Notes: generated by a model from the letters alone, not told the origin. Counted from the stretch's first letter, positions 45,880-55,451 are shown. The stretch is 64,000 nucleotides of DNA from Knoellia subterranea KCTC 19937 (GCF_000768685.1 NZ_AVPK01000005.1:124001-188000); one strand, 5' to 3'. Numbers and translations are program-made.

Positions 45880-46549
45880 ACGTGGTGACAGCCGCGGCGA
45901 CCTCCAGGTAGATGTGGGGCTCTGCCGCAGCGTCGGACCGGCTCGGAAGCAGGTCGAACGGCATCCGCATGCCCGTCATCCCGGCGTGCGTGAAGAACAG
46001 CGCCCATAGGGACCACAACCATGCGGCCCCGACGCCCACGGAGATCAGGGTGTCCATCGTGGCGGCTCGGTGCCGCAGATTGGTCCACGCGGCCCGGTGG
46101 AAGGGCAACGCGCCCCAGACGACGACGGGCGACGCAAGCGTCAGTGACAGCCACTGCCAGTTGTCGAACTGGAGGGCTGGAATCATCGACATCAACAGCA
46201 CGGGGAGCGTCAAGACAGCGGACACGGTCAGCCGCTGCCGCCAGATGTCAGCCTCTTGGTCCTTGGCCGACTGCCCCGTGTCCTCCATTGCTTCTTGAGC
46301 CCGTTGGGGGGCAGGAACCGACGCTGTGTACCCGGTGGCCTCGACGGTGGCGATGAGATCAGCGGGGGCGACCTCCGACCCGTAGTGAACCTTGGCCTTC
46401 TCGGTGGCGTAGTTCACGGTGGCGCTGACACCGGGCATCTTGTTGAGTTTCTTCTCGATGCGCGCGGCGCACGATGCGCAGGTCATCCCCCCGATGGCGA
46501 GTTCGACCTCTTGGTCGTGCTGCTGGACGTTGTCCACCTGGGTGGCCAT
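45725..46549 (-). pseudogene. copA: truncated copper P-type ATPase CopA (N-terminal part)
   Basis: Encodes the first ~254 residues of a CopA pump: HMA domain with GMTCASC near residue 21, then the first three to four membrane helices (SAVLTLPVLLMSMIPAL; AAATTFIVSGRY region) to GAKDV, after which the frame is foreign (PSRTTRWRPP...). Everything downstream, including CPC, DKTGT and GDGVND motifs, is missing. ATG 46549. The cut at about 45788 adjoins the fused XRE gene. It sits after copZ and csoR in the normal csoR-copZ-copA order, so it is a broken copy of a standard copper operon. Confidence 0.9.
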
Positions 46550-46586
46550 CGTGCGGTCCTTCCGGGTCTGGCTGTTGCGGTTCTGA

Positions 46587-46916
46587 TTAGGAGCGAGCGA
46601 GGTGGTAATCCCCGGCCTCGTCAAGTGCTGCGGAGACCTGTTCGTCGCTGAGGGGTTCGGTGCTGGTCACCGTGACGGTGGATGACCCGTCGGGGACGAG
46701 TCGGACGTTGACGTCGCTGACCCCGGGAAGTGCCTTGACTTCGCTGGTGACTGCGTTGACGCAGTGACCGCAGGTCATGCCGGTCACTGCGAAGGTCTGG
46801 GTGTTCATGGTGTTCTCCCCGGTGGGTGCGGCGGCGGTTTCGGATGAGGCAGGGCTGCAGCACGCGCAGCCTGAGGACTGAGCCATGGGCAGGTTCTTAC
46901 CGGTGTTCTCGGACAA
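46587..46916 (-). CDS. copZ: CopZ-like copper chaperone with N-terminal Cys cluster
   Basis: 109 aa. The HMA fold contains GMTCGHCVNAVTSEV with a CxxC copper site. The extra N-terminal ~36 residues hold CACC, a possible second metal site. TTG 46916 is preceded by a strong AAGGAG at 6 bp, so the full-length start is preferred over the internal ATG (46808). It shuttles Cu(I) to the pump. Cotranscribed with csoR. Confidence 0.88.
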   Translation of the reverse strand: MSENTGKNLPMAQSSGCACCSPASSETAAAPTGENTMNTQTFAVTGMTCGHCVNAVTSEVKALPGVSDVNVRLVPDGSSTVTVTSTEPLSDEQVSAALDEAGDYHLARS

Positions 46917-46943
46917 GGTGATCTCCTTCGAGTGACGGGTGGG

Positions 46944-47252
46944 TCATGAACGGACGAGCCGTGCGATGGCGGCCGACGCTTCTTCGAGTTTCTGGCTTCG
47001 ATCGGTCTCGCTGCCGTCCGCCAGATCGGACATGCAGTGCTTCAAGTGGTCGTCCAGCAGACCGAGCGCGACGGCCTCAAGCGCCTTGGTGGCGGCAGAT
47101 ACCTGGGTGAGGATGTCGATGCAGTAGGTGTCGGACTCGACCATCTTCTGCAGACCGCGTACCTGCCCCTCGATTCGCCGGAGCCGCCGCAGTTGTTCGT
47201 CCTTGCTGTCGATGTAGCCGGGAACGGCCCGGGCGGGGGTCTTGGCGTTCAT
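46944..47252 (-). CDS. csoR: copper-sensing repressor CsoR
   Basis: 102 aa four-helix DUF156-type repressor: RRLRRIEGQVRGLQKMVES with Cys65-equivalent TYCIDILTQVSA and the HxxC pair in DDHLKHCMSDL provide the Cu(I) ligands. ATG 47252. Cu(I) binding releases operator DNA. An operator lies immediately upstream at 47280 and a similar one before the pump at 50747, so both would be controlled by this protein. Confidence 0.93.
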   Translation of the reverse strand: MNAKTPARAVPGYIDSKDEQLRRLRRIEGQVRGLQKMVESDTYCIDILTQVSAATKALEAVALGLLDDHLKHCMSDLADGSETDRSQKLEEASAAIARLVRS

Positions 47253-47279
47253 GGGATCCTCCATCTCAGCAGTGCCAAC

Positions 47280-47300
47280 ATACCCCCATGGGGTAGGTAT
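47280..47300. promoter_or_regulatory. CsoR operator
   Basis: ATACCCCCATGGGGTAGGTAT, a palindrome built on TACCCC/GGGGTA, 28 bp before csoR. It matches the GC-rich CsoR operators known from actinobacteria and the sequence at 50747. Confidence 0.82.
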
Positions 47301-47450
47301 TCCCGATCCTGACGCCAAGCGTTCGCCACAGACGCGCGTTCACCCACATGGTGGACTGCCACAGCCTTGCCCGGCCCGCCCGGCCGTTCAGTGCAGGTTT
47401 CATGAAGGCTTGCTGAAGTCGGTGCTGATGATGCGCCCCTGGGAGGACCG

Positions 47451-48578
47451 TCACGTGGCCAGCGGCAACCGGACGGTGAAGTTCGATCCACGACCCCGTC
47501 CCGGGCTTGACACAGACAGGCCGCCCCCATGGGACTCGACGAGCGCCTTGCTGATCGTCAAGCCGATGCCACTTCCGCCTCGAACACGACTACGCGCGGG
47601 GTCTGCCCGGTAGAACCTTTCGAAGATGTGAGGCAGATGCTCGGCTTCGATCCCCTCACCGTTGTCAATCACCGTGATCTCGATCCAGTGAGGGTCCGGC
47701 TTGCGGACCGCCACAAGGACATTGCCACCGGCCGCTGTGTGCTGGAGGGCGTTGTTGAGCAAGTTGGACAGCACCTGCACCATACGGTCCGGGTCCGCGA
47801 GAACGACTCCATCAGCGCGTTCGTCCACGACCAGAGTCACCTGCTTCGAAACGTAGGCATTGCGCGCCGCGGCTACGGCGGAGTCGACCAGCGCAGCGGC
47901 GCGCGTCGGCACCCTCCGCAGATCGCGTCCGTCCTCCTCAGCACGGGCCACGGCGCTGATGTCCTCAGCGAGGCGCTGCAACCGCGCGGTGTTCCCATGC
48001 AGGACATCCATGGTCCCGTCATCGAGCCGGCGCACACCGTCCTCCACTGCTTCGAGGTGCGCCTCAATGCTGCTCAGAGGCGTGCGCATCTCGTGAGCAA
48101 GGTCGGCCAGCAGTCGACGACGGGTGGCTTCCACGTCGCCGAGCCTCCGCGCCAGGTCGTTGATGGTCGCTGCCAACTGGTCGAACTCAGCACCGAGCCC
48201 CGGGCTGGGCACTTGAGTCTGGTACTGGCCATTGGCAATCTTGGCGGCTGAGTTCGCAACAGCCGTGGTCGAACGCTGGATTCGCCGCGTGAAGAACGCA
48301 GTCACTCCCAATGCCAGGATCACGGACGCGGTCAGGGCGGCACCCAACGCGATGATCAGCGCCGAGCCGAATGCCTCCTCCACGTGGGCGGCCTCGGCCG
48401 CCGAGTGACCCACTCCCGCTTGGCGCAGGTGATCATGAAAGATGCTCGGGCCGACAATGGCCGCTACCGCCCATGACGTGGCCGCACCCGCAACAAGCAC
48501 GAGGGTCTGAGCGATCAGTAGGCGCGGGGCCAGCCCAGCCCGCCCGATGCCTCCAGCCCCACGCTGAGCCGCGGTCAT
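47451..48578 (-). CDS. HAMP-domain sensor histidine kinase
   Basis: 375 aa. Two membrane helices (LLIAQTLVLVAGAATSWAVA; ALIIALGAALTASVILALGV) flank a short extracellular loop containing HDHLRQAGVGHSAAEAAHVEE, rich in His and a possible metal sensor. HAMP follows, then H-box DLAHEMRTPLSS and ATPase boxes (NNALQH; DNGEGI; GGSGIGLTISKA). ATG 48578 overlaps the response regulator stop. It senses copper or periplasmic stress and phosphorylates the regulator. Confidence 0.92.
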   Translation of the reverse strand: MTAAQRGAGGIGRAGLAPRLLIAQTLVLVAGAATSWAVAAIVGPSIFHDHLRQAGVGHSAAEAAHVEEAFGSALIIALGAALTASVILALGVTAFFTRRIQRSTTAVANSAAKIANGQYQTQVPSPGLGAEFDQLAATINDLARRLGDVEATRRRLLADLAHEMRTPLSSIEAHLEAVEDGVRRLDDGTMDVLHGNTARLQRLAEDISAVARAEEDGRDLRRVPTRAAALVDSAVAAARNAYVSKQVTLVVDERADGVVLADPDRMVQVLSNLLNNALQHTAAGGNVLVAVRKPDPHWIEITVIDNGEGIEAEHLPHIFERFYRADPARSRVRGGSGIGLTISKALVESHGGGLSVSSPGRGRGSNFTVRLPLAT

Positions 48579-49336
48579 TCGCCGGTCCCCATCCGATAGC
48601 CAATCCCACGCACCGTGCGAATGAACCGTGCGGCACCGGCGTCGTCGCCGAGTTTGCGGCGCAGGTGTCCGACATGGACGTCGACGAGGTGCTCGTCGCC
48701 GACCCATGTCTGCCCCCACACCCGATCGATGAGTTGACGTCGGCCGAACGCCATTCGAGGCCGTTCGGACAGCACATCGAGGACGTCGAACTCGGTCCGT
48801 GTCAGGGACACCGGCTCGTCACCGATCCATACGTCTCGGCCGACTGGATCGATCACGAGGGGGCCAAAGCGGCGATACGCGGGGCCGTCCTCCGAGCCAC
48901 CCATGGGACGGGGCCGACGCAGCATCGCACGCAGTCGGGCGATGAGGACTCGCGGACTGAAGGGCTTTGTCATGTAGTCGTCGGCTCCGACCGATAGCCC
49001 GACGAGCGTGTCGAGTTCGTCCGTTCGGGCCGTCAGCATGACGACGTAGGCGTCGGAGAAGGTGCGCAAGGACCGACAGACCTCGATGCCGTCCTGCCCC
49101 GGCAGTCCCAGGTCGAGGATGACGACGTCAGGATCGACGTTGCGGGCAACCTGAACTGCGTCCATGCCGTCGTGGCTCACGTGGACCTCGTAGCCCTCGC
49201 GTTCCAGATAGTTCGCAATCACCGTTGCCATGGGCACGTCGTCCTCGACGACGAGGGCTCGTACCCCCCGCAAGGACGCCTGGCGACGAGACCCATCTTC
49301 GACAGCGTCCTCGCGCCCTGGCTTCTCATGGACCAT
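48575..49336 (-). CDS. OmpR-family response regulator
   Basis: 253 aa. Receiver domain from about 20: VRALVVEDDVPMATVIANYLE, phosphoacceptor in DVVILDLGLPGQDG, conserved Lys in GADDYMTKPFSP. C-terminal winged-helix SLTRTEFDVLDVLSERP and LVDVHVGHLRRKLGDD. Starts at ATG 49336. Probably controls the island's copper genes; no binding motif is identified by eye. Confidence 0.93.
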   Translation of the reverse strand: MVHEKPGREDAVEDGSRRQASLRGVRALVVEDDVPMATVIANYLEREGYEVHVSHDGMDAVQVARNVDPDVVILDLGLPGQDGIEVCRSLRTFSDAYVVMLTARTDELDTLVGLSVGADDYMTKPFSPRVLIARLRAMLRRPRPMGGSEDGPAYRRFGPLVIDPVGRDVWIGDEPVSLTRTEFDVLDVLSERPRMAFGRRQLIDRVWGQTWVGDEHLVDVHVGHLRRKLGDDAGAARFIRTVRGIGYRMGTGE

Positions 49337-49482
49337 TCCCACATGGTCGCAGCCGTCCCCGCTACGACCACTTGGAGAGGGGTCGACGCGGCGCATCTTC
49401 AGCGAACCTTCACAGAACCACTGCCGTCCCGTCCGTGTGGCCGTCCCACATTGATGACATCCGACAAGGGGAGTTGAGGGCG

Positions 49483-49725
49483 ATGATGTGGAACGACGGA
49501 ATGGGCTGGACCGGTTGGCTTGTGATGGCCCTGACGGCCGTGGCGTTCTGGGCCCTGGTCATCTTGGCGGTCGTGGCCCTGTTCAGGGACGGCCGCCCCG
49601 AGTCGAGGCAGGCCCAGGCCGGGTCTGACGAGGCGTGGCGCATCCTCGACCAGCGGTTCGCGCGCGGCGAGATCGACGCCAACGAGTACCAGGCGCGGCA
49701 GGTCATGCTGCGTTCGCCGCACTGA
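49483..49725 (+). CDS. SHOCT-domain small membrane protein
   Basis: 80 aa. One membrane helix (WLVMALTAVAFWALVILAVVALF, about residues 10-33) and a C-terminal SHOCT motif: AWRILDQRFARGEIDANEYQARQVML. ATG 49483 or the adjacent ATG 49486. These are common in metal-resistance islands but their role is unknown. Start of a run of small genes leading to the pump. Confidence 0.85.
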   Translation: MMWNDGMGWTGWLVMALTAVAFWALVILAVVALFRDGRPESRQAQAGSDEAWRILDQRFARGEIDANEYQARQVMLRSPH

Positions 49726-49745
49726 GATCCGTCGCGACGAAACCT

Positions 49746-50126
49746 ATGCCTACCACGGCGGAGGGGCAGAGAACCCGCTTGGGCGCCGTGCGCGACGCGG
49801 CAGCAGCGGCGGCCGGGGTGGTTCTGGGTCTGGTTCCGCATGTCCTGCACCACGTGGGCATCCTCGCTGGCGCCGCCCTCCTCACCGGTTTGGGCGGCAA
49901 TGCTGCCCTTTACGTCGTCGGCTTGGTCCTCTCGGTTCCCATGTTCAGACGCATCCATAGGAAGTTCCGCACATGGCTAGCGCCTGCCATTGCGGCGGGC
50001 CTCTTCACGGCGATGTTCCTCGTGTCCGCGCTCGTCGTGGGACCCGCCATCAGCGATGGCTCGCCTACCCAGCAGCGAGGACCTGCACCGTCACCGACAG
50101 AGCAGCACACCGAGCATCACTCGTAA
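49746..50126 (+). CDS. small hydrophobic membrane protein
   Basis: 126 aa. Three transmembrane helices (VVLGLVPHVLHHVGILAG; ALYVVGLVLSVPMF; LFTAMFLVSALVVGPAIS) and a His-containing cytoplasmic/periplasmic tail (PTEQHTEHHS). Two HH pairs and the His-rich tail suggest metal contact. Overlaps nothing; 20 bp from the SHOCT gene. Function unknown. Confidence 0.72.
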   Translation: MPTTAEGQRTRLGAVRDAAAAAAGVVLGLVPHVLHHVGILAGAALLTGLGGNAALYVVGLVLSVPMFRRIHRKFRTWLAPAIAAGLFTAMFLVSALVVGPAISDGSPTQQRGPAPSPTEQHTEHHS

Positions 50127-50210
50127 GGCCTTCAACGAACCTTCATCCGCTTCCCGCGTCCACCTCTACTTCCGGCGATCACCGTGGAAGTGGAAGGAAG
50201 GAAGGTTGAC

Positions 50211-50471
50211 ATGGACGACAGAAGGTTCTGCGTGAACATAAGCCCCACCGAACGAATCGGACGGATCGCAGTCGGACTGGCCGCCGTGGCTATTGCCATA
50301 GCGCTGTTCCGGGAACCCGGCCCTGCCGGGGCTGCGGCCCTCAAGGTCTTGCTTGGCCTTGCAGGGCTCGATCTGGTCTTCACAGGTGCCACAGGGCACT
50401 GCCCGCTGTACAAGGCGCTCGGGCACGTCCCGGCCTCCCTGAAAGGAAAGAACAATGACCGATACCCGTGA
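50211..50471 (+). CDS. DUF2892 (YgaP-like) inner-membrane protein
   Basis: 86 aa, two membrane helices (IAVGLAAVAIAIALF; GAAALKVLLGLAGLDLVF) after an N-terminal FCVNISPTERIGRI typical of DUF2892. Ends with CPLYKALG. Overlaps the next gene by 17 bp. The family recurs in rhodanese and metal clusters; role unknown. Confidence 0.8.
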   Translation: MDDRRFCVNISPTERIGRIAVGLAAVAIAIALFREPGPAGAAALKVLLGLAGLDLVFTGATGHCPLYKALGHVPASLKGKNNDRYP

Positions 50472-50742
50472 CGGCGACCACCGTCTCGTTCACTGGCACG
50501 ATGACGCGCCTGCCGATGATCAGACGTCGAAGCCGATCGGCGAGGAGGCGGGACAGTCTCATCAGAGCCGCCACTCACGCGGTCACGCGCTGATGATGCT
50601 GGCCTGCTGCATCCCCATGGTGCTCGTCGTGGTTGCACTCGTCGCGACCGGTGCCGTCGGCGCTGGTGCCATCGCGTACGCGCTCCTGTGTGTCGCGATG
50701 ATGGCCACCATGATGCTTTTCATGCCTGGTCACCGGCACTGA
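50455..50742 (+). CDS. small His-rich membrane protein
   Basis: 95 aa: a His-rich N-terminal half (HRLVHWHDD; HQSRHSRGHALMM) and two helices (MLACCIPMVLVVVALVA; YALLCVAMMATMMLFM) with a CC motif, ending GHRH. ATG 50455. Metal binding is plausible. Immediately upstream of the copper-pump operator. Confidence 0.72.
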   Translation: MTDTRDGDHRLVHWHDDAPADDQTSKPIGEEAGQSHQSRHSRGHALMMLACCIPMVLVVVALVATGAVGAGAIAYALLCVAMMATMMLFMPGHRH

Positions 50743-50746
50743 CGAA

Positions 50747-50765
50747 ATACCCCATGGGGGTATAC
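50747..50765. promoter_or_regulatory. CsoR operator before the copper pump
   Basis: ATACCCCATGGGGGTATAC, a close inverse of the csoR operator at 47280, 52 bp before the pump ATG. Copper-dependent derepression of the pump by CsoR is inferred. Confidence 0.82.
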
Positions 50766-50816
50766 AGTCGACTTGTAGGAGCGAGTTCCCACGTCAACCC
50801 ACGGAGATGTTGCGCC

Positions 50817-53285
50817 ATGAGCCGAAAGACCGTTCTGCAACTGGGAGGCCTGCACTGGGCCACTTCCGCCAGAGCCATCGAGGCCACGTTGACGCGTCGG
50901 CCGGGCGTCGAGGCCGTCGAAGCCAACGCGGCGAACCAGACCGCCACCGTCACCTATGACCCTCACTCGACGACGGTGGCGGAACTGACCGGCTGGGTTC
51001 GCGACTGCGGATACCACTGCTCCGGGCAGTCAGTTCCGCAGCATGTCTGCGAACCGATGAGCGAGCCAGCGGCTGACGCGGCGCACGTGGCTGTCACCGC
51101 GCATGGTGAAGGACACGCGGAACACGAAGCGCACACCCAACACGACGTGAATGCCCAGCACGACGTGAACGCCCAGCACGACGCAATGGATCACAGCGCT
51201 CACTCGCCACACGAGATGATGGGCCACGGCGGGCACGCAGGCATGTCCATGGCAGACATGGCGCGCGACATGCGCAATCGATTCCTTGTCGCACTGGTCC
51301 TCACCGCCGGGATCACCCTCTGGTCACCCATGGGCAGGGACATGCTCGGCTTCACGGCCCCGACCCCGTTTGGGTTGCGCGACGATGTGTTCGCCTTCCT
51401 GTTGAGCCTCCCGGTCGTGTTCTACTCCGCGTGGATCTTCTTCGACGGAGCCTGGCGGGCGCTGCGCAACCGAACGCTGGACATGATGGTGCTGGTGGCG
51501 GTCGCGGTTGGCGCCGGATGGCTCTACAGCGTCGGGATCACCCTGACTGGCGGCGGCGAAGTCTTCTACGAGGCCGCCGCGATGCTGACCACCTTCGTGC
51601 TGCTCGGGCACTGGTTCGAGATGCGTGCCCGCGGCGGAGCGAACGACGCGATTCGCGCCCTCATGGACCTGGCCCCACCCAAGGCCACCGTCATTCGCGA
51701 CGGCGAAGAGGTCGAGATCCCCACGGCAGGTGTGGTCGTCGGCGACCTCGTGCTGATCCGCCCCGGTGGAAAGGTGCCAGTCGACGGGACCGTCGAAGAC
51801 GGGATCTCCGAAGTCGACGAATCCATGGTGACCGGCGAAAGCATGCCCGTGAGCAAGTCCCCCGGCTCCGAGGTCATCGGCGCCTCGATCAACACGACAG
51901 GAGTCCTGCGAGTCCGCGCCACCAAGGTCGGCTCCGACACTGCGCTCGCACAGATCGTGCGGCTCGTCCAGGAAGCCCAGAACTCCAAGGCGCCGGGGCA
52001 GCGCCTTGCTGACCGTGCTGCCTTCTGGCTTGTTCTCGTCGCACTCGTCGGCGGGGTCGGCACGTTCCTCGTGTGGCTAGGCGTCGGCGCCAGCGTGCAG
52101 GTGGCGCTGCTGTTCGCCATCACGGTTGTGGTCATCACCTGCCCCGACGCTCTCGGGCTGGCCACTCCCACCGCCATCATGGTCGGCACGGGTCTTGGTG
52201 CCCGCCGAGGCGTCCTGTTCAAGAACGCCACCGCTCTGGAGTCCGCTGCCCGTATCGACACCGTCGTGCTCGACAAGACGGGCACCCTGACCAAGGGCGA
52301 GCCCGAAGTCACCGACGTTCTCGTCGGCGACGCCCTGACCCAGACCGAACTGCTGCGCTTGGTCAGCGGAGTGGAGCGCGAATCGGAGCACCCCCTCGCG
52401 GGCGCCATCGTCGCGTATGCCGTAGACCAAGGCGTCGTTCCCGCAGCCACATCCGACTTCCAAAACGTCCCAGGTCACGGCGCCGTCGCCGACGTGGACG
52501 GCCACCGAGTCGTCGTCGGCAACCGCAAACTCATGGCCCAGCAAGGAATCGACGTTGGACCGTGGCTGGCTCGGCGCGACGAACTCGCTGCCAGCGGTCG
52601 CACGGCCGTCCTCATCGGCCTGGACGGGCGAGGCGCCGGAGTCATCGCTCTCGCCGACGCAGTCCGTGAAACCTCCGAGCAGGCCATTCGGGAACTCCAC
52701 GAACTGGGCGCCGAAGTCGTCATGCTGAGCGGCGACAACCAAGCCACCGCCGACCGCATCGCCGGTCAACTCGGCATCGACACGGTGATCGCCGAGGTCC
52801 TCCCCGGCGACAAGGCCGCCAAGGTCGCTGAACTGCAGGCCACAGGAAAAAAGGTGGCCATGGTCGGCGACGGCGTGAACGACGCCCCCGCCCTGGCCCA
52901 GGCAGACCTCGGCATCGCGATCGGCGCGGGCACTGACGTCGCGATCGAAACCGCAGACCTTGTGCTCATGCGCTCGGACCCCCTCGACGTTCCCATCGCC
53001 CTGCGCGTTGGCCGAGGAACGCTGCGGAAGATGCGACAGAACCTCGGATGGGCCGTCGGCTACAACGTCATCGCACTGCCCATCGCCGCCGGGGTCTTCG
53101 AACCGTCCCTGGGACTCGTCCTGCGTCCCGAGGTCGCGGCGCTCTCGATGTCCGGATCGAGTGTGATCGTTGCTGTAAACGCGCTGATGCTCAAGCGGCT
53201 CCGCCTTCCGTCAGGACCGCAGGCAGACAGTGCGCAGGCGCACACGAATCCGGCGTCCGAAGTCGCTGCCCCGACGGGCCGCTGA
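50817..53285 (+). CDS. CopB-like heavy-metal P-type ATPase with CPD motif
   Basis: 822 aa P1B-ATPase. N-terminal HMA-like fold (GLHWATSARAIE) lacks the CxxC. A His-rich stretch at 90-142 includes the tandem HDVNAQHDVNAQHD. Membrane region follows, TGES in MVTGESMPVS, ion motif CPD at 442-444 (ITCPDALGLATPT), phosphorylation D486 in DKTGTLTKG, GDGVND 684-689. The CPD is unlike the CPC (Cu+) or CPH (CopB) of common families. ATG 50817. It exports a metal, probably Cu(II) or Ag, since it is under a CsoR operator; exact ion uncertain. Confidence 0.9.
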   Translation: MSRKTVLQLGGLHWATSARAIEATLTRRPGVEAVEANAANQTATVTYDPHSTTVAELTGWVRDCGYHCSGQSVPQHVCEPMSEPAADAAHVAVTAHGEGHAEHEAHTQHDVNAQHDVNAQHDAMDHSAHSPHEMMGHGGHAGMSMADMARDMRNRFLVALVLTAGITLWSPMGRDMLGFTAPTPFGLRDDVFAFLLSLPVVFYSAWIFFDGAWRALRNRTLDMMVLVAVAVGAGWLYSVGITLTGGGEVFYEAAAMLTTFVLLGHWFEMRARGGANDAIRALMDLAPPKATVIRDGEEVEIPTAGVVVGDLVLIRPGGKVPVDGTVEDGISEVDESMVTGESMPVSKSPGSEVIGASINTTGVLRVRATKVGSDTALAQIVRLVQEAQNSKAPGQRLADRAAFWLVLVALVGGVGTFLVWLGVGASVQVALLFAITVVVITCPDALGLATPTAIMVGTGLGARRGVLFKNATALESAARIDTVVLDKTGTLTKGEPEVTDVLVGDALTQTELLRLVSGVERESEHPLAGAIVAYAVDQGVVPAATSDFQNVPGHGAVADVDGHRVVVGNRKLMAQQGIDVGPWLARRDELAASGRTAVLIGLDGRGAGVIALADAVRETSEQAIRELHELGAEVVMLSGDNQATADRIAGQLGIDTVIAEVLPGDKAAKVAELQATGKKVAMVGDGVNDAPALAQADLGIAIGAGTDVAIETADLVLMRSDPLDVPIALRVGRGTLRKMRQNLGWAVGYNVIALPIAAGVFEPSLGLVLRPEVAALSMSGSSVIVAVNALMLKRLRLPSGPQADSAQAHTNPASEVAAPTGR

Positions 53286-53455
53286 ACCCATCCGGCGGTA
53301 ACGCGTCCGAGCGGCTGAGGTCATCTTCATCAAACCTTCAGAGAATCCACGTCGTCCCGGGCGACCAAGCGCTGGAGGGTAGGACCGGTGCGCAGCCGAC
53401 TTCCCCCTCGCCGGGTGCGCACCACCACATACTCACGACCAAGGAGCGAAGTTCC

Positions 53456-54055
53456 GTGCACCTCAAGAAGCACCACCCCGTCCTGGCCGCCGTCGGTGTT
53501 GCTGCGCTTCTCAGCGTCAGCGCCTGCGGCACCGATGATGCTGGGTCGGGAGCAGCGGGCGGCGGAAGCACGACATCAGCGACCGAGTCGCAGAACGTTG
53601 ACGACGGGCGAAAGGGCGACGTCATGTTTGCCCAGATGATGATTCCGCACCACCGGCAAGCGGTCGAAATGGCAGACGAAGCGCTTAAGAAGGACGCCTC
53701 TACGGAGGTCAAGGGGTTGGCAGCCCAGATCAAGGCCGCTCAAGGTCCTGAGATCGAGACGATGACGAAGTGGCTCCAGGAGTGGGACGCACCCATGACC
53801 GCAGAGGGCGGTCACGGAGGACACGGCGGTGGCGACGGCATGATGTCGGGCGACGACATGGAAGATCTGTCGGCCGCCAATGGAGCCGCGTTCGACAAGA
53901 TGTGGCTGACAATGATGATTGAGCACCACGAGGGCGCTGTGGAGATGGCCGAGGGTGTTCTCAAGACAACCACGAACCCTCAGGTTGAGGAGATGGCGAA
54001 GGCGATCGTCGAGGGTCAGAACGAGGAGATCGCGACCATGAAGGGCCTTCTGTAG
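53456..54055 (+). CDS. DUF305 metal-associated lipoprotein
   Basis: 199 aa. Lipobox SVSAC (residue ~24), then two DUF305 half-repeats each with HH: MIPHHRQAVEMADEAL and MIEHHEGAVEMAEGV, plus a GHGGHGGGDG His/Gly loop. These proteins are usually encoded near copper pumps and may bind Cu in the envelope. GTG 53456 with AAGGAG at 11-bp spacing. Probably part of the same expression unit as the pump. Confidence 0.9.
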   Translation: MHLKKHHPVLAAVGVAALLSVSACGTDDAGSGAAGGGSTTSATESQNVDDGRKGDVMFAQMMIPHHRQAVEMADEALKKDASTEVKGLAAQIKAAQGPEIETMTKWLQEWDAPMTAEGGHGGHGGGDGMMSGDDMEDLSAANGAAFDKMWLTMMIEHHEGAVEMAEGVLKTTTNPQVEEMAKAIVEGQNEEIATMKGLL

Positions 54056-54098
54056 CACGCGTTGGCACACTCAAACGACCTCGCCTGAAAGGGCTTCA

Positions 54099-54971
54099 AT
54101 GCACCACCCAGCCCGGCAGCGCCTCCGTGCACTCTTCGCGGTACCGGCATTTGTGGCACTGCTGTCTGCATGCTCGGCAATCGCCGACAACGCAGAGAGC
54201 CCGGCGCCCGCAGCCTCGGCCGTCGTCGACAGCGCGTCACTGCCGTCTGCGCACGTTCACGGTGTCGGCCGGGATCCCGGCGACGGCACGCTGCTTTTGG
54301 CCACTCACGAAGGGTTGTTCCGGTATGCCGCCGACGGTCCCGTCAGGGTCGGACCAAGCATCGACCTCATGGGGTTTTGGATCGCCGGGCCCGGCCACTA
54401 CTACGCCTCTGGGCACCCGAACATGGCGCCGGAACTGCCCCAACCCATGGGCCTCATCGAAAGCACCGACGGCGGGAAGACTTGGGCGGTGCTGTCGCGA
54501 GGCGGCCAATCGGACTTTCACACGCTGACTCAGGCGGGGGACACCGTCCTAGCCTTTGACGGCAAACTGCGCCGCACCACTGATGGTCGCCAATGGTCGA
54601 CGGCACCGCTTACAGCGCACCCGCGAACCCTCGCCGCCAACCCGGACGGCAGCAAAGTCCTCGCGACGACAGAGGCCGCCCTGCTGGGCTCGACCGACAA
54701 GGGCGCGACGTGGCAGCCGATACCCGATGCGCCGCTGCTGCTACATGTGGCCTGGGTCGATGCTGGTGTCGTTGCGGGCGTAACGCCCGGCGGCGAGATC
54801 GCCATGAGCGCGGACGCAGCGCGGACGTGGAGGATGACCGGTGCAACCGTGCCGCCACCACAGGCGGTGAGTGCGAGCCAGACCGCAGACGGCATGGAGG
54901 TCCTCGTGGTGACCGAGCGTGAAGTGCTCACTTCCCGAGATGGCAAGAAGTTCTTGCCGGTCAGGGGATAG
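54099..54971 (+). CDS. F510_1955-family lipoprotein (BNR beta-propeller)
   Basis: 290 aa. Lipobox LLSAC near residue 25. HVHGVGRDPGDGTLLLATHEGLF opens a seven-bladed propeller with Asp-box-type blades (IESTDGGKTWAVLS; GSTDKGATWQPIPD). Often annotated as a glycosyl hydrolase in copper-resistance clusters. ATG 54099. Activity unproven; a metal-chaperone or envelope role is equally possible. Confidence 0.82.
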   Translation: MHHPARQRLRALFAVPAFVALLSACSAIADNAESPAPAASAVVDSASLPSAHVHGVGRDPGDGTLLLATHEGLFRYAADGPVRVGPSIDLMGFWIAGPGHYYASGHPNMAPELPQPMGLIESTDGGKTWAVLSRGGQSDFHTLTQAGDTVLAFDGKLRRTTDGRQWSTAPLTAHPRTLAANPDGSKVLATTEAALLGSTDKGATWQPIPDAPLLLHVAWVDAGVVAGVTPGGEIAMSADAARTWRMTGATVPPPQAVSASQTADGMEVLVVTEREVLTSRDGKKFLPVRG

Positions 54972-55451
54972 TTGTGGACCTGGGCCACGAACACCGGGAT
55001 GGGATAGGGAGTCCAGATCGCATGCCAATACAGGTCTGCGCTGCCCAACACGGCGACTCACCACTCACGCTGGCGGGCTGAACAGGGCCCCCTGCTGCAG
55101 GCTCGATCGACACTCCGACGACGAACACGGCGGCGAGCGAGTCAAGGATTTCGGCGAACGCGGCCCGGACTGGGGCGGGGACGTCGCCGTCGACGACCCT
55201 GTTCTCGTGCCATCTGTGAGGTCAGCGTGCGCGGCTCCGGCGTGCACGGACAAGGGTGTAGTTAGCCACTAGGACCGCGGGTCAGATCCCTCTACTGGGG
55301 GGCGCCGGTCCGCATGGTTGGTTCGCAGGGACTGCTCCGACCGGGTTCGAGGTGTGAAAGTTTGGCGATATTGGTGTGAAGGCCTGCTTTCGGCCTCTAC
55401 CAATTGATGCTCTGACCTGCGTCAATGCCCTTTCGTGTACAACCCACCGTG
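54972..55451. other. no confident gene; gene debris
   Basis: 480 bp with no well-supported frame. On the minus strand one frame reads RWHENRVVDGDV...FAEILDSLAAVFVVG without a start, which may be a remnant of an unidentified coding sequence. The right end shows no promoter-like motif I can support. Confidence 0.5.
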
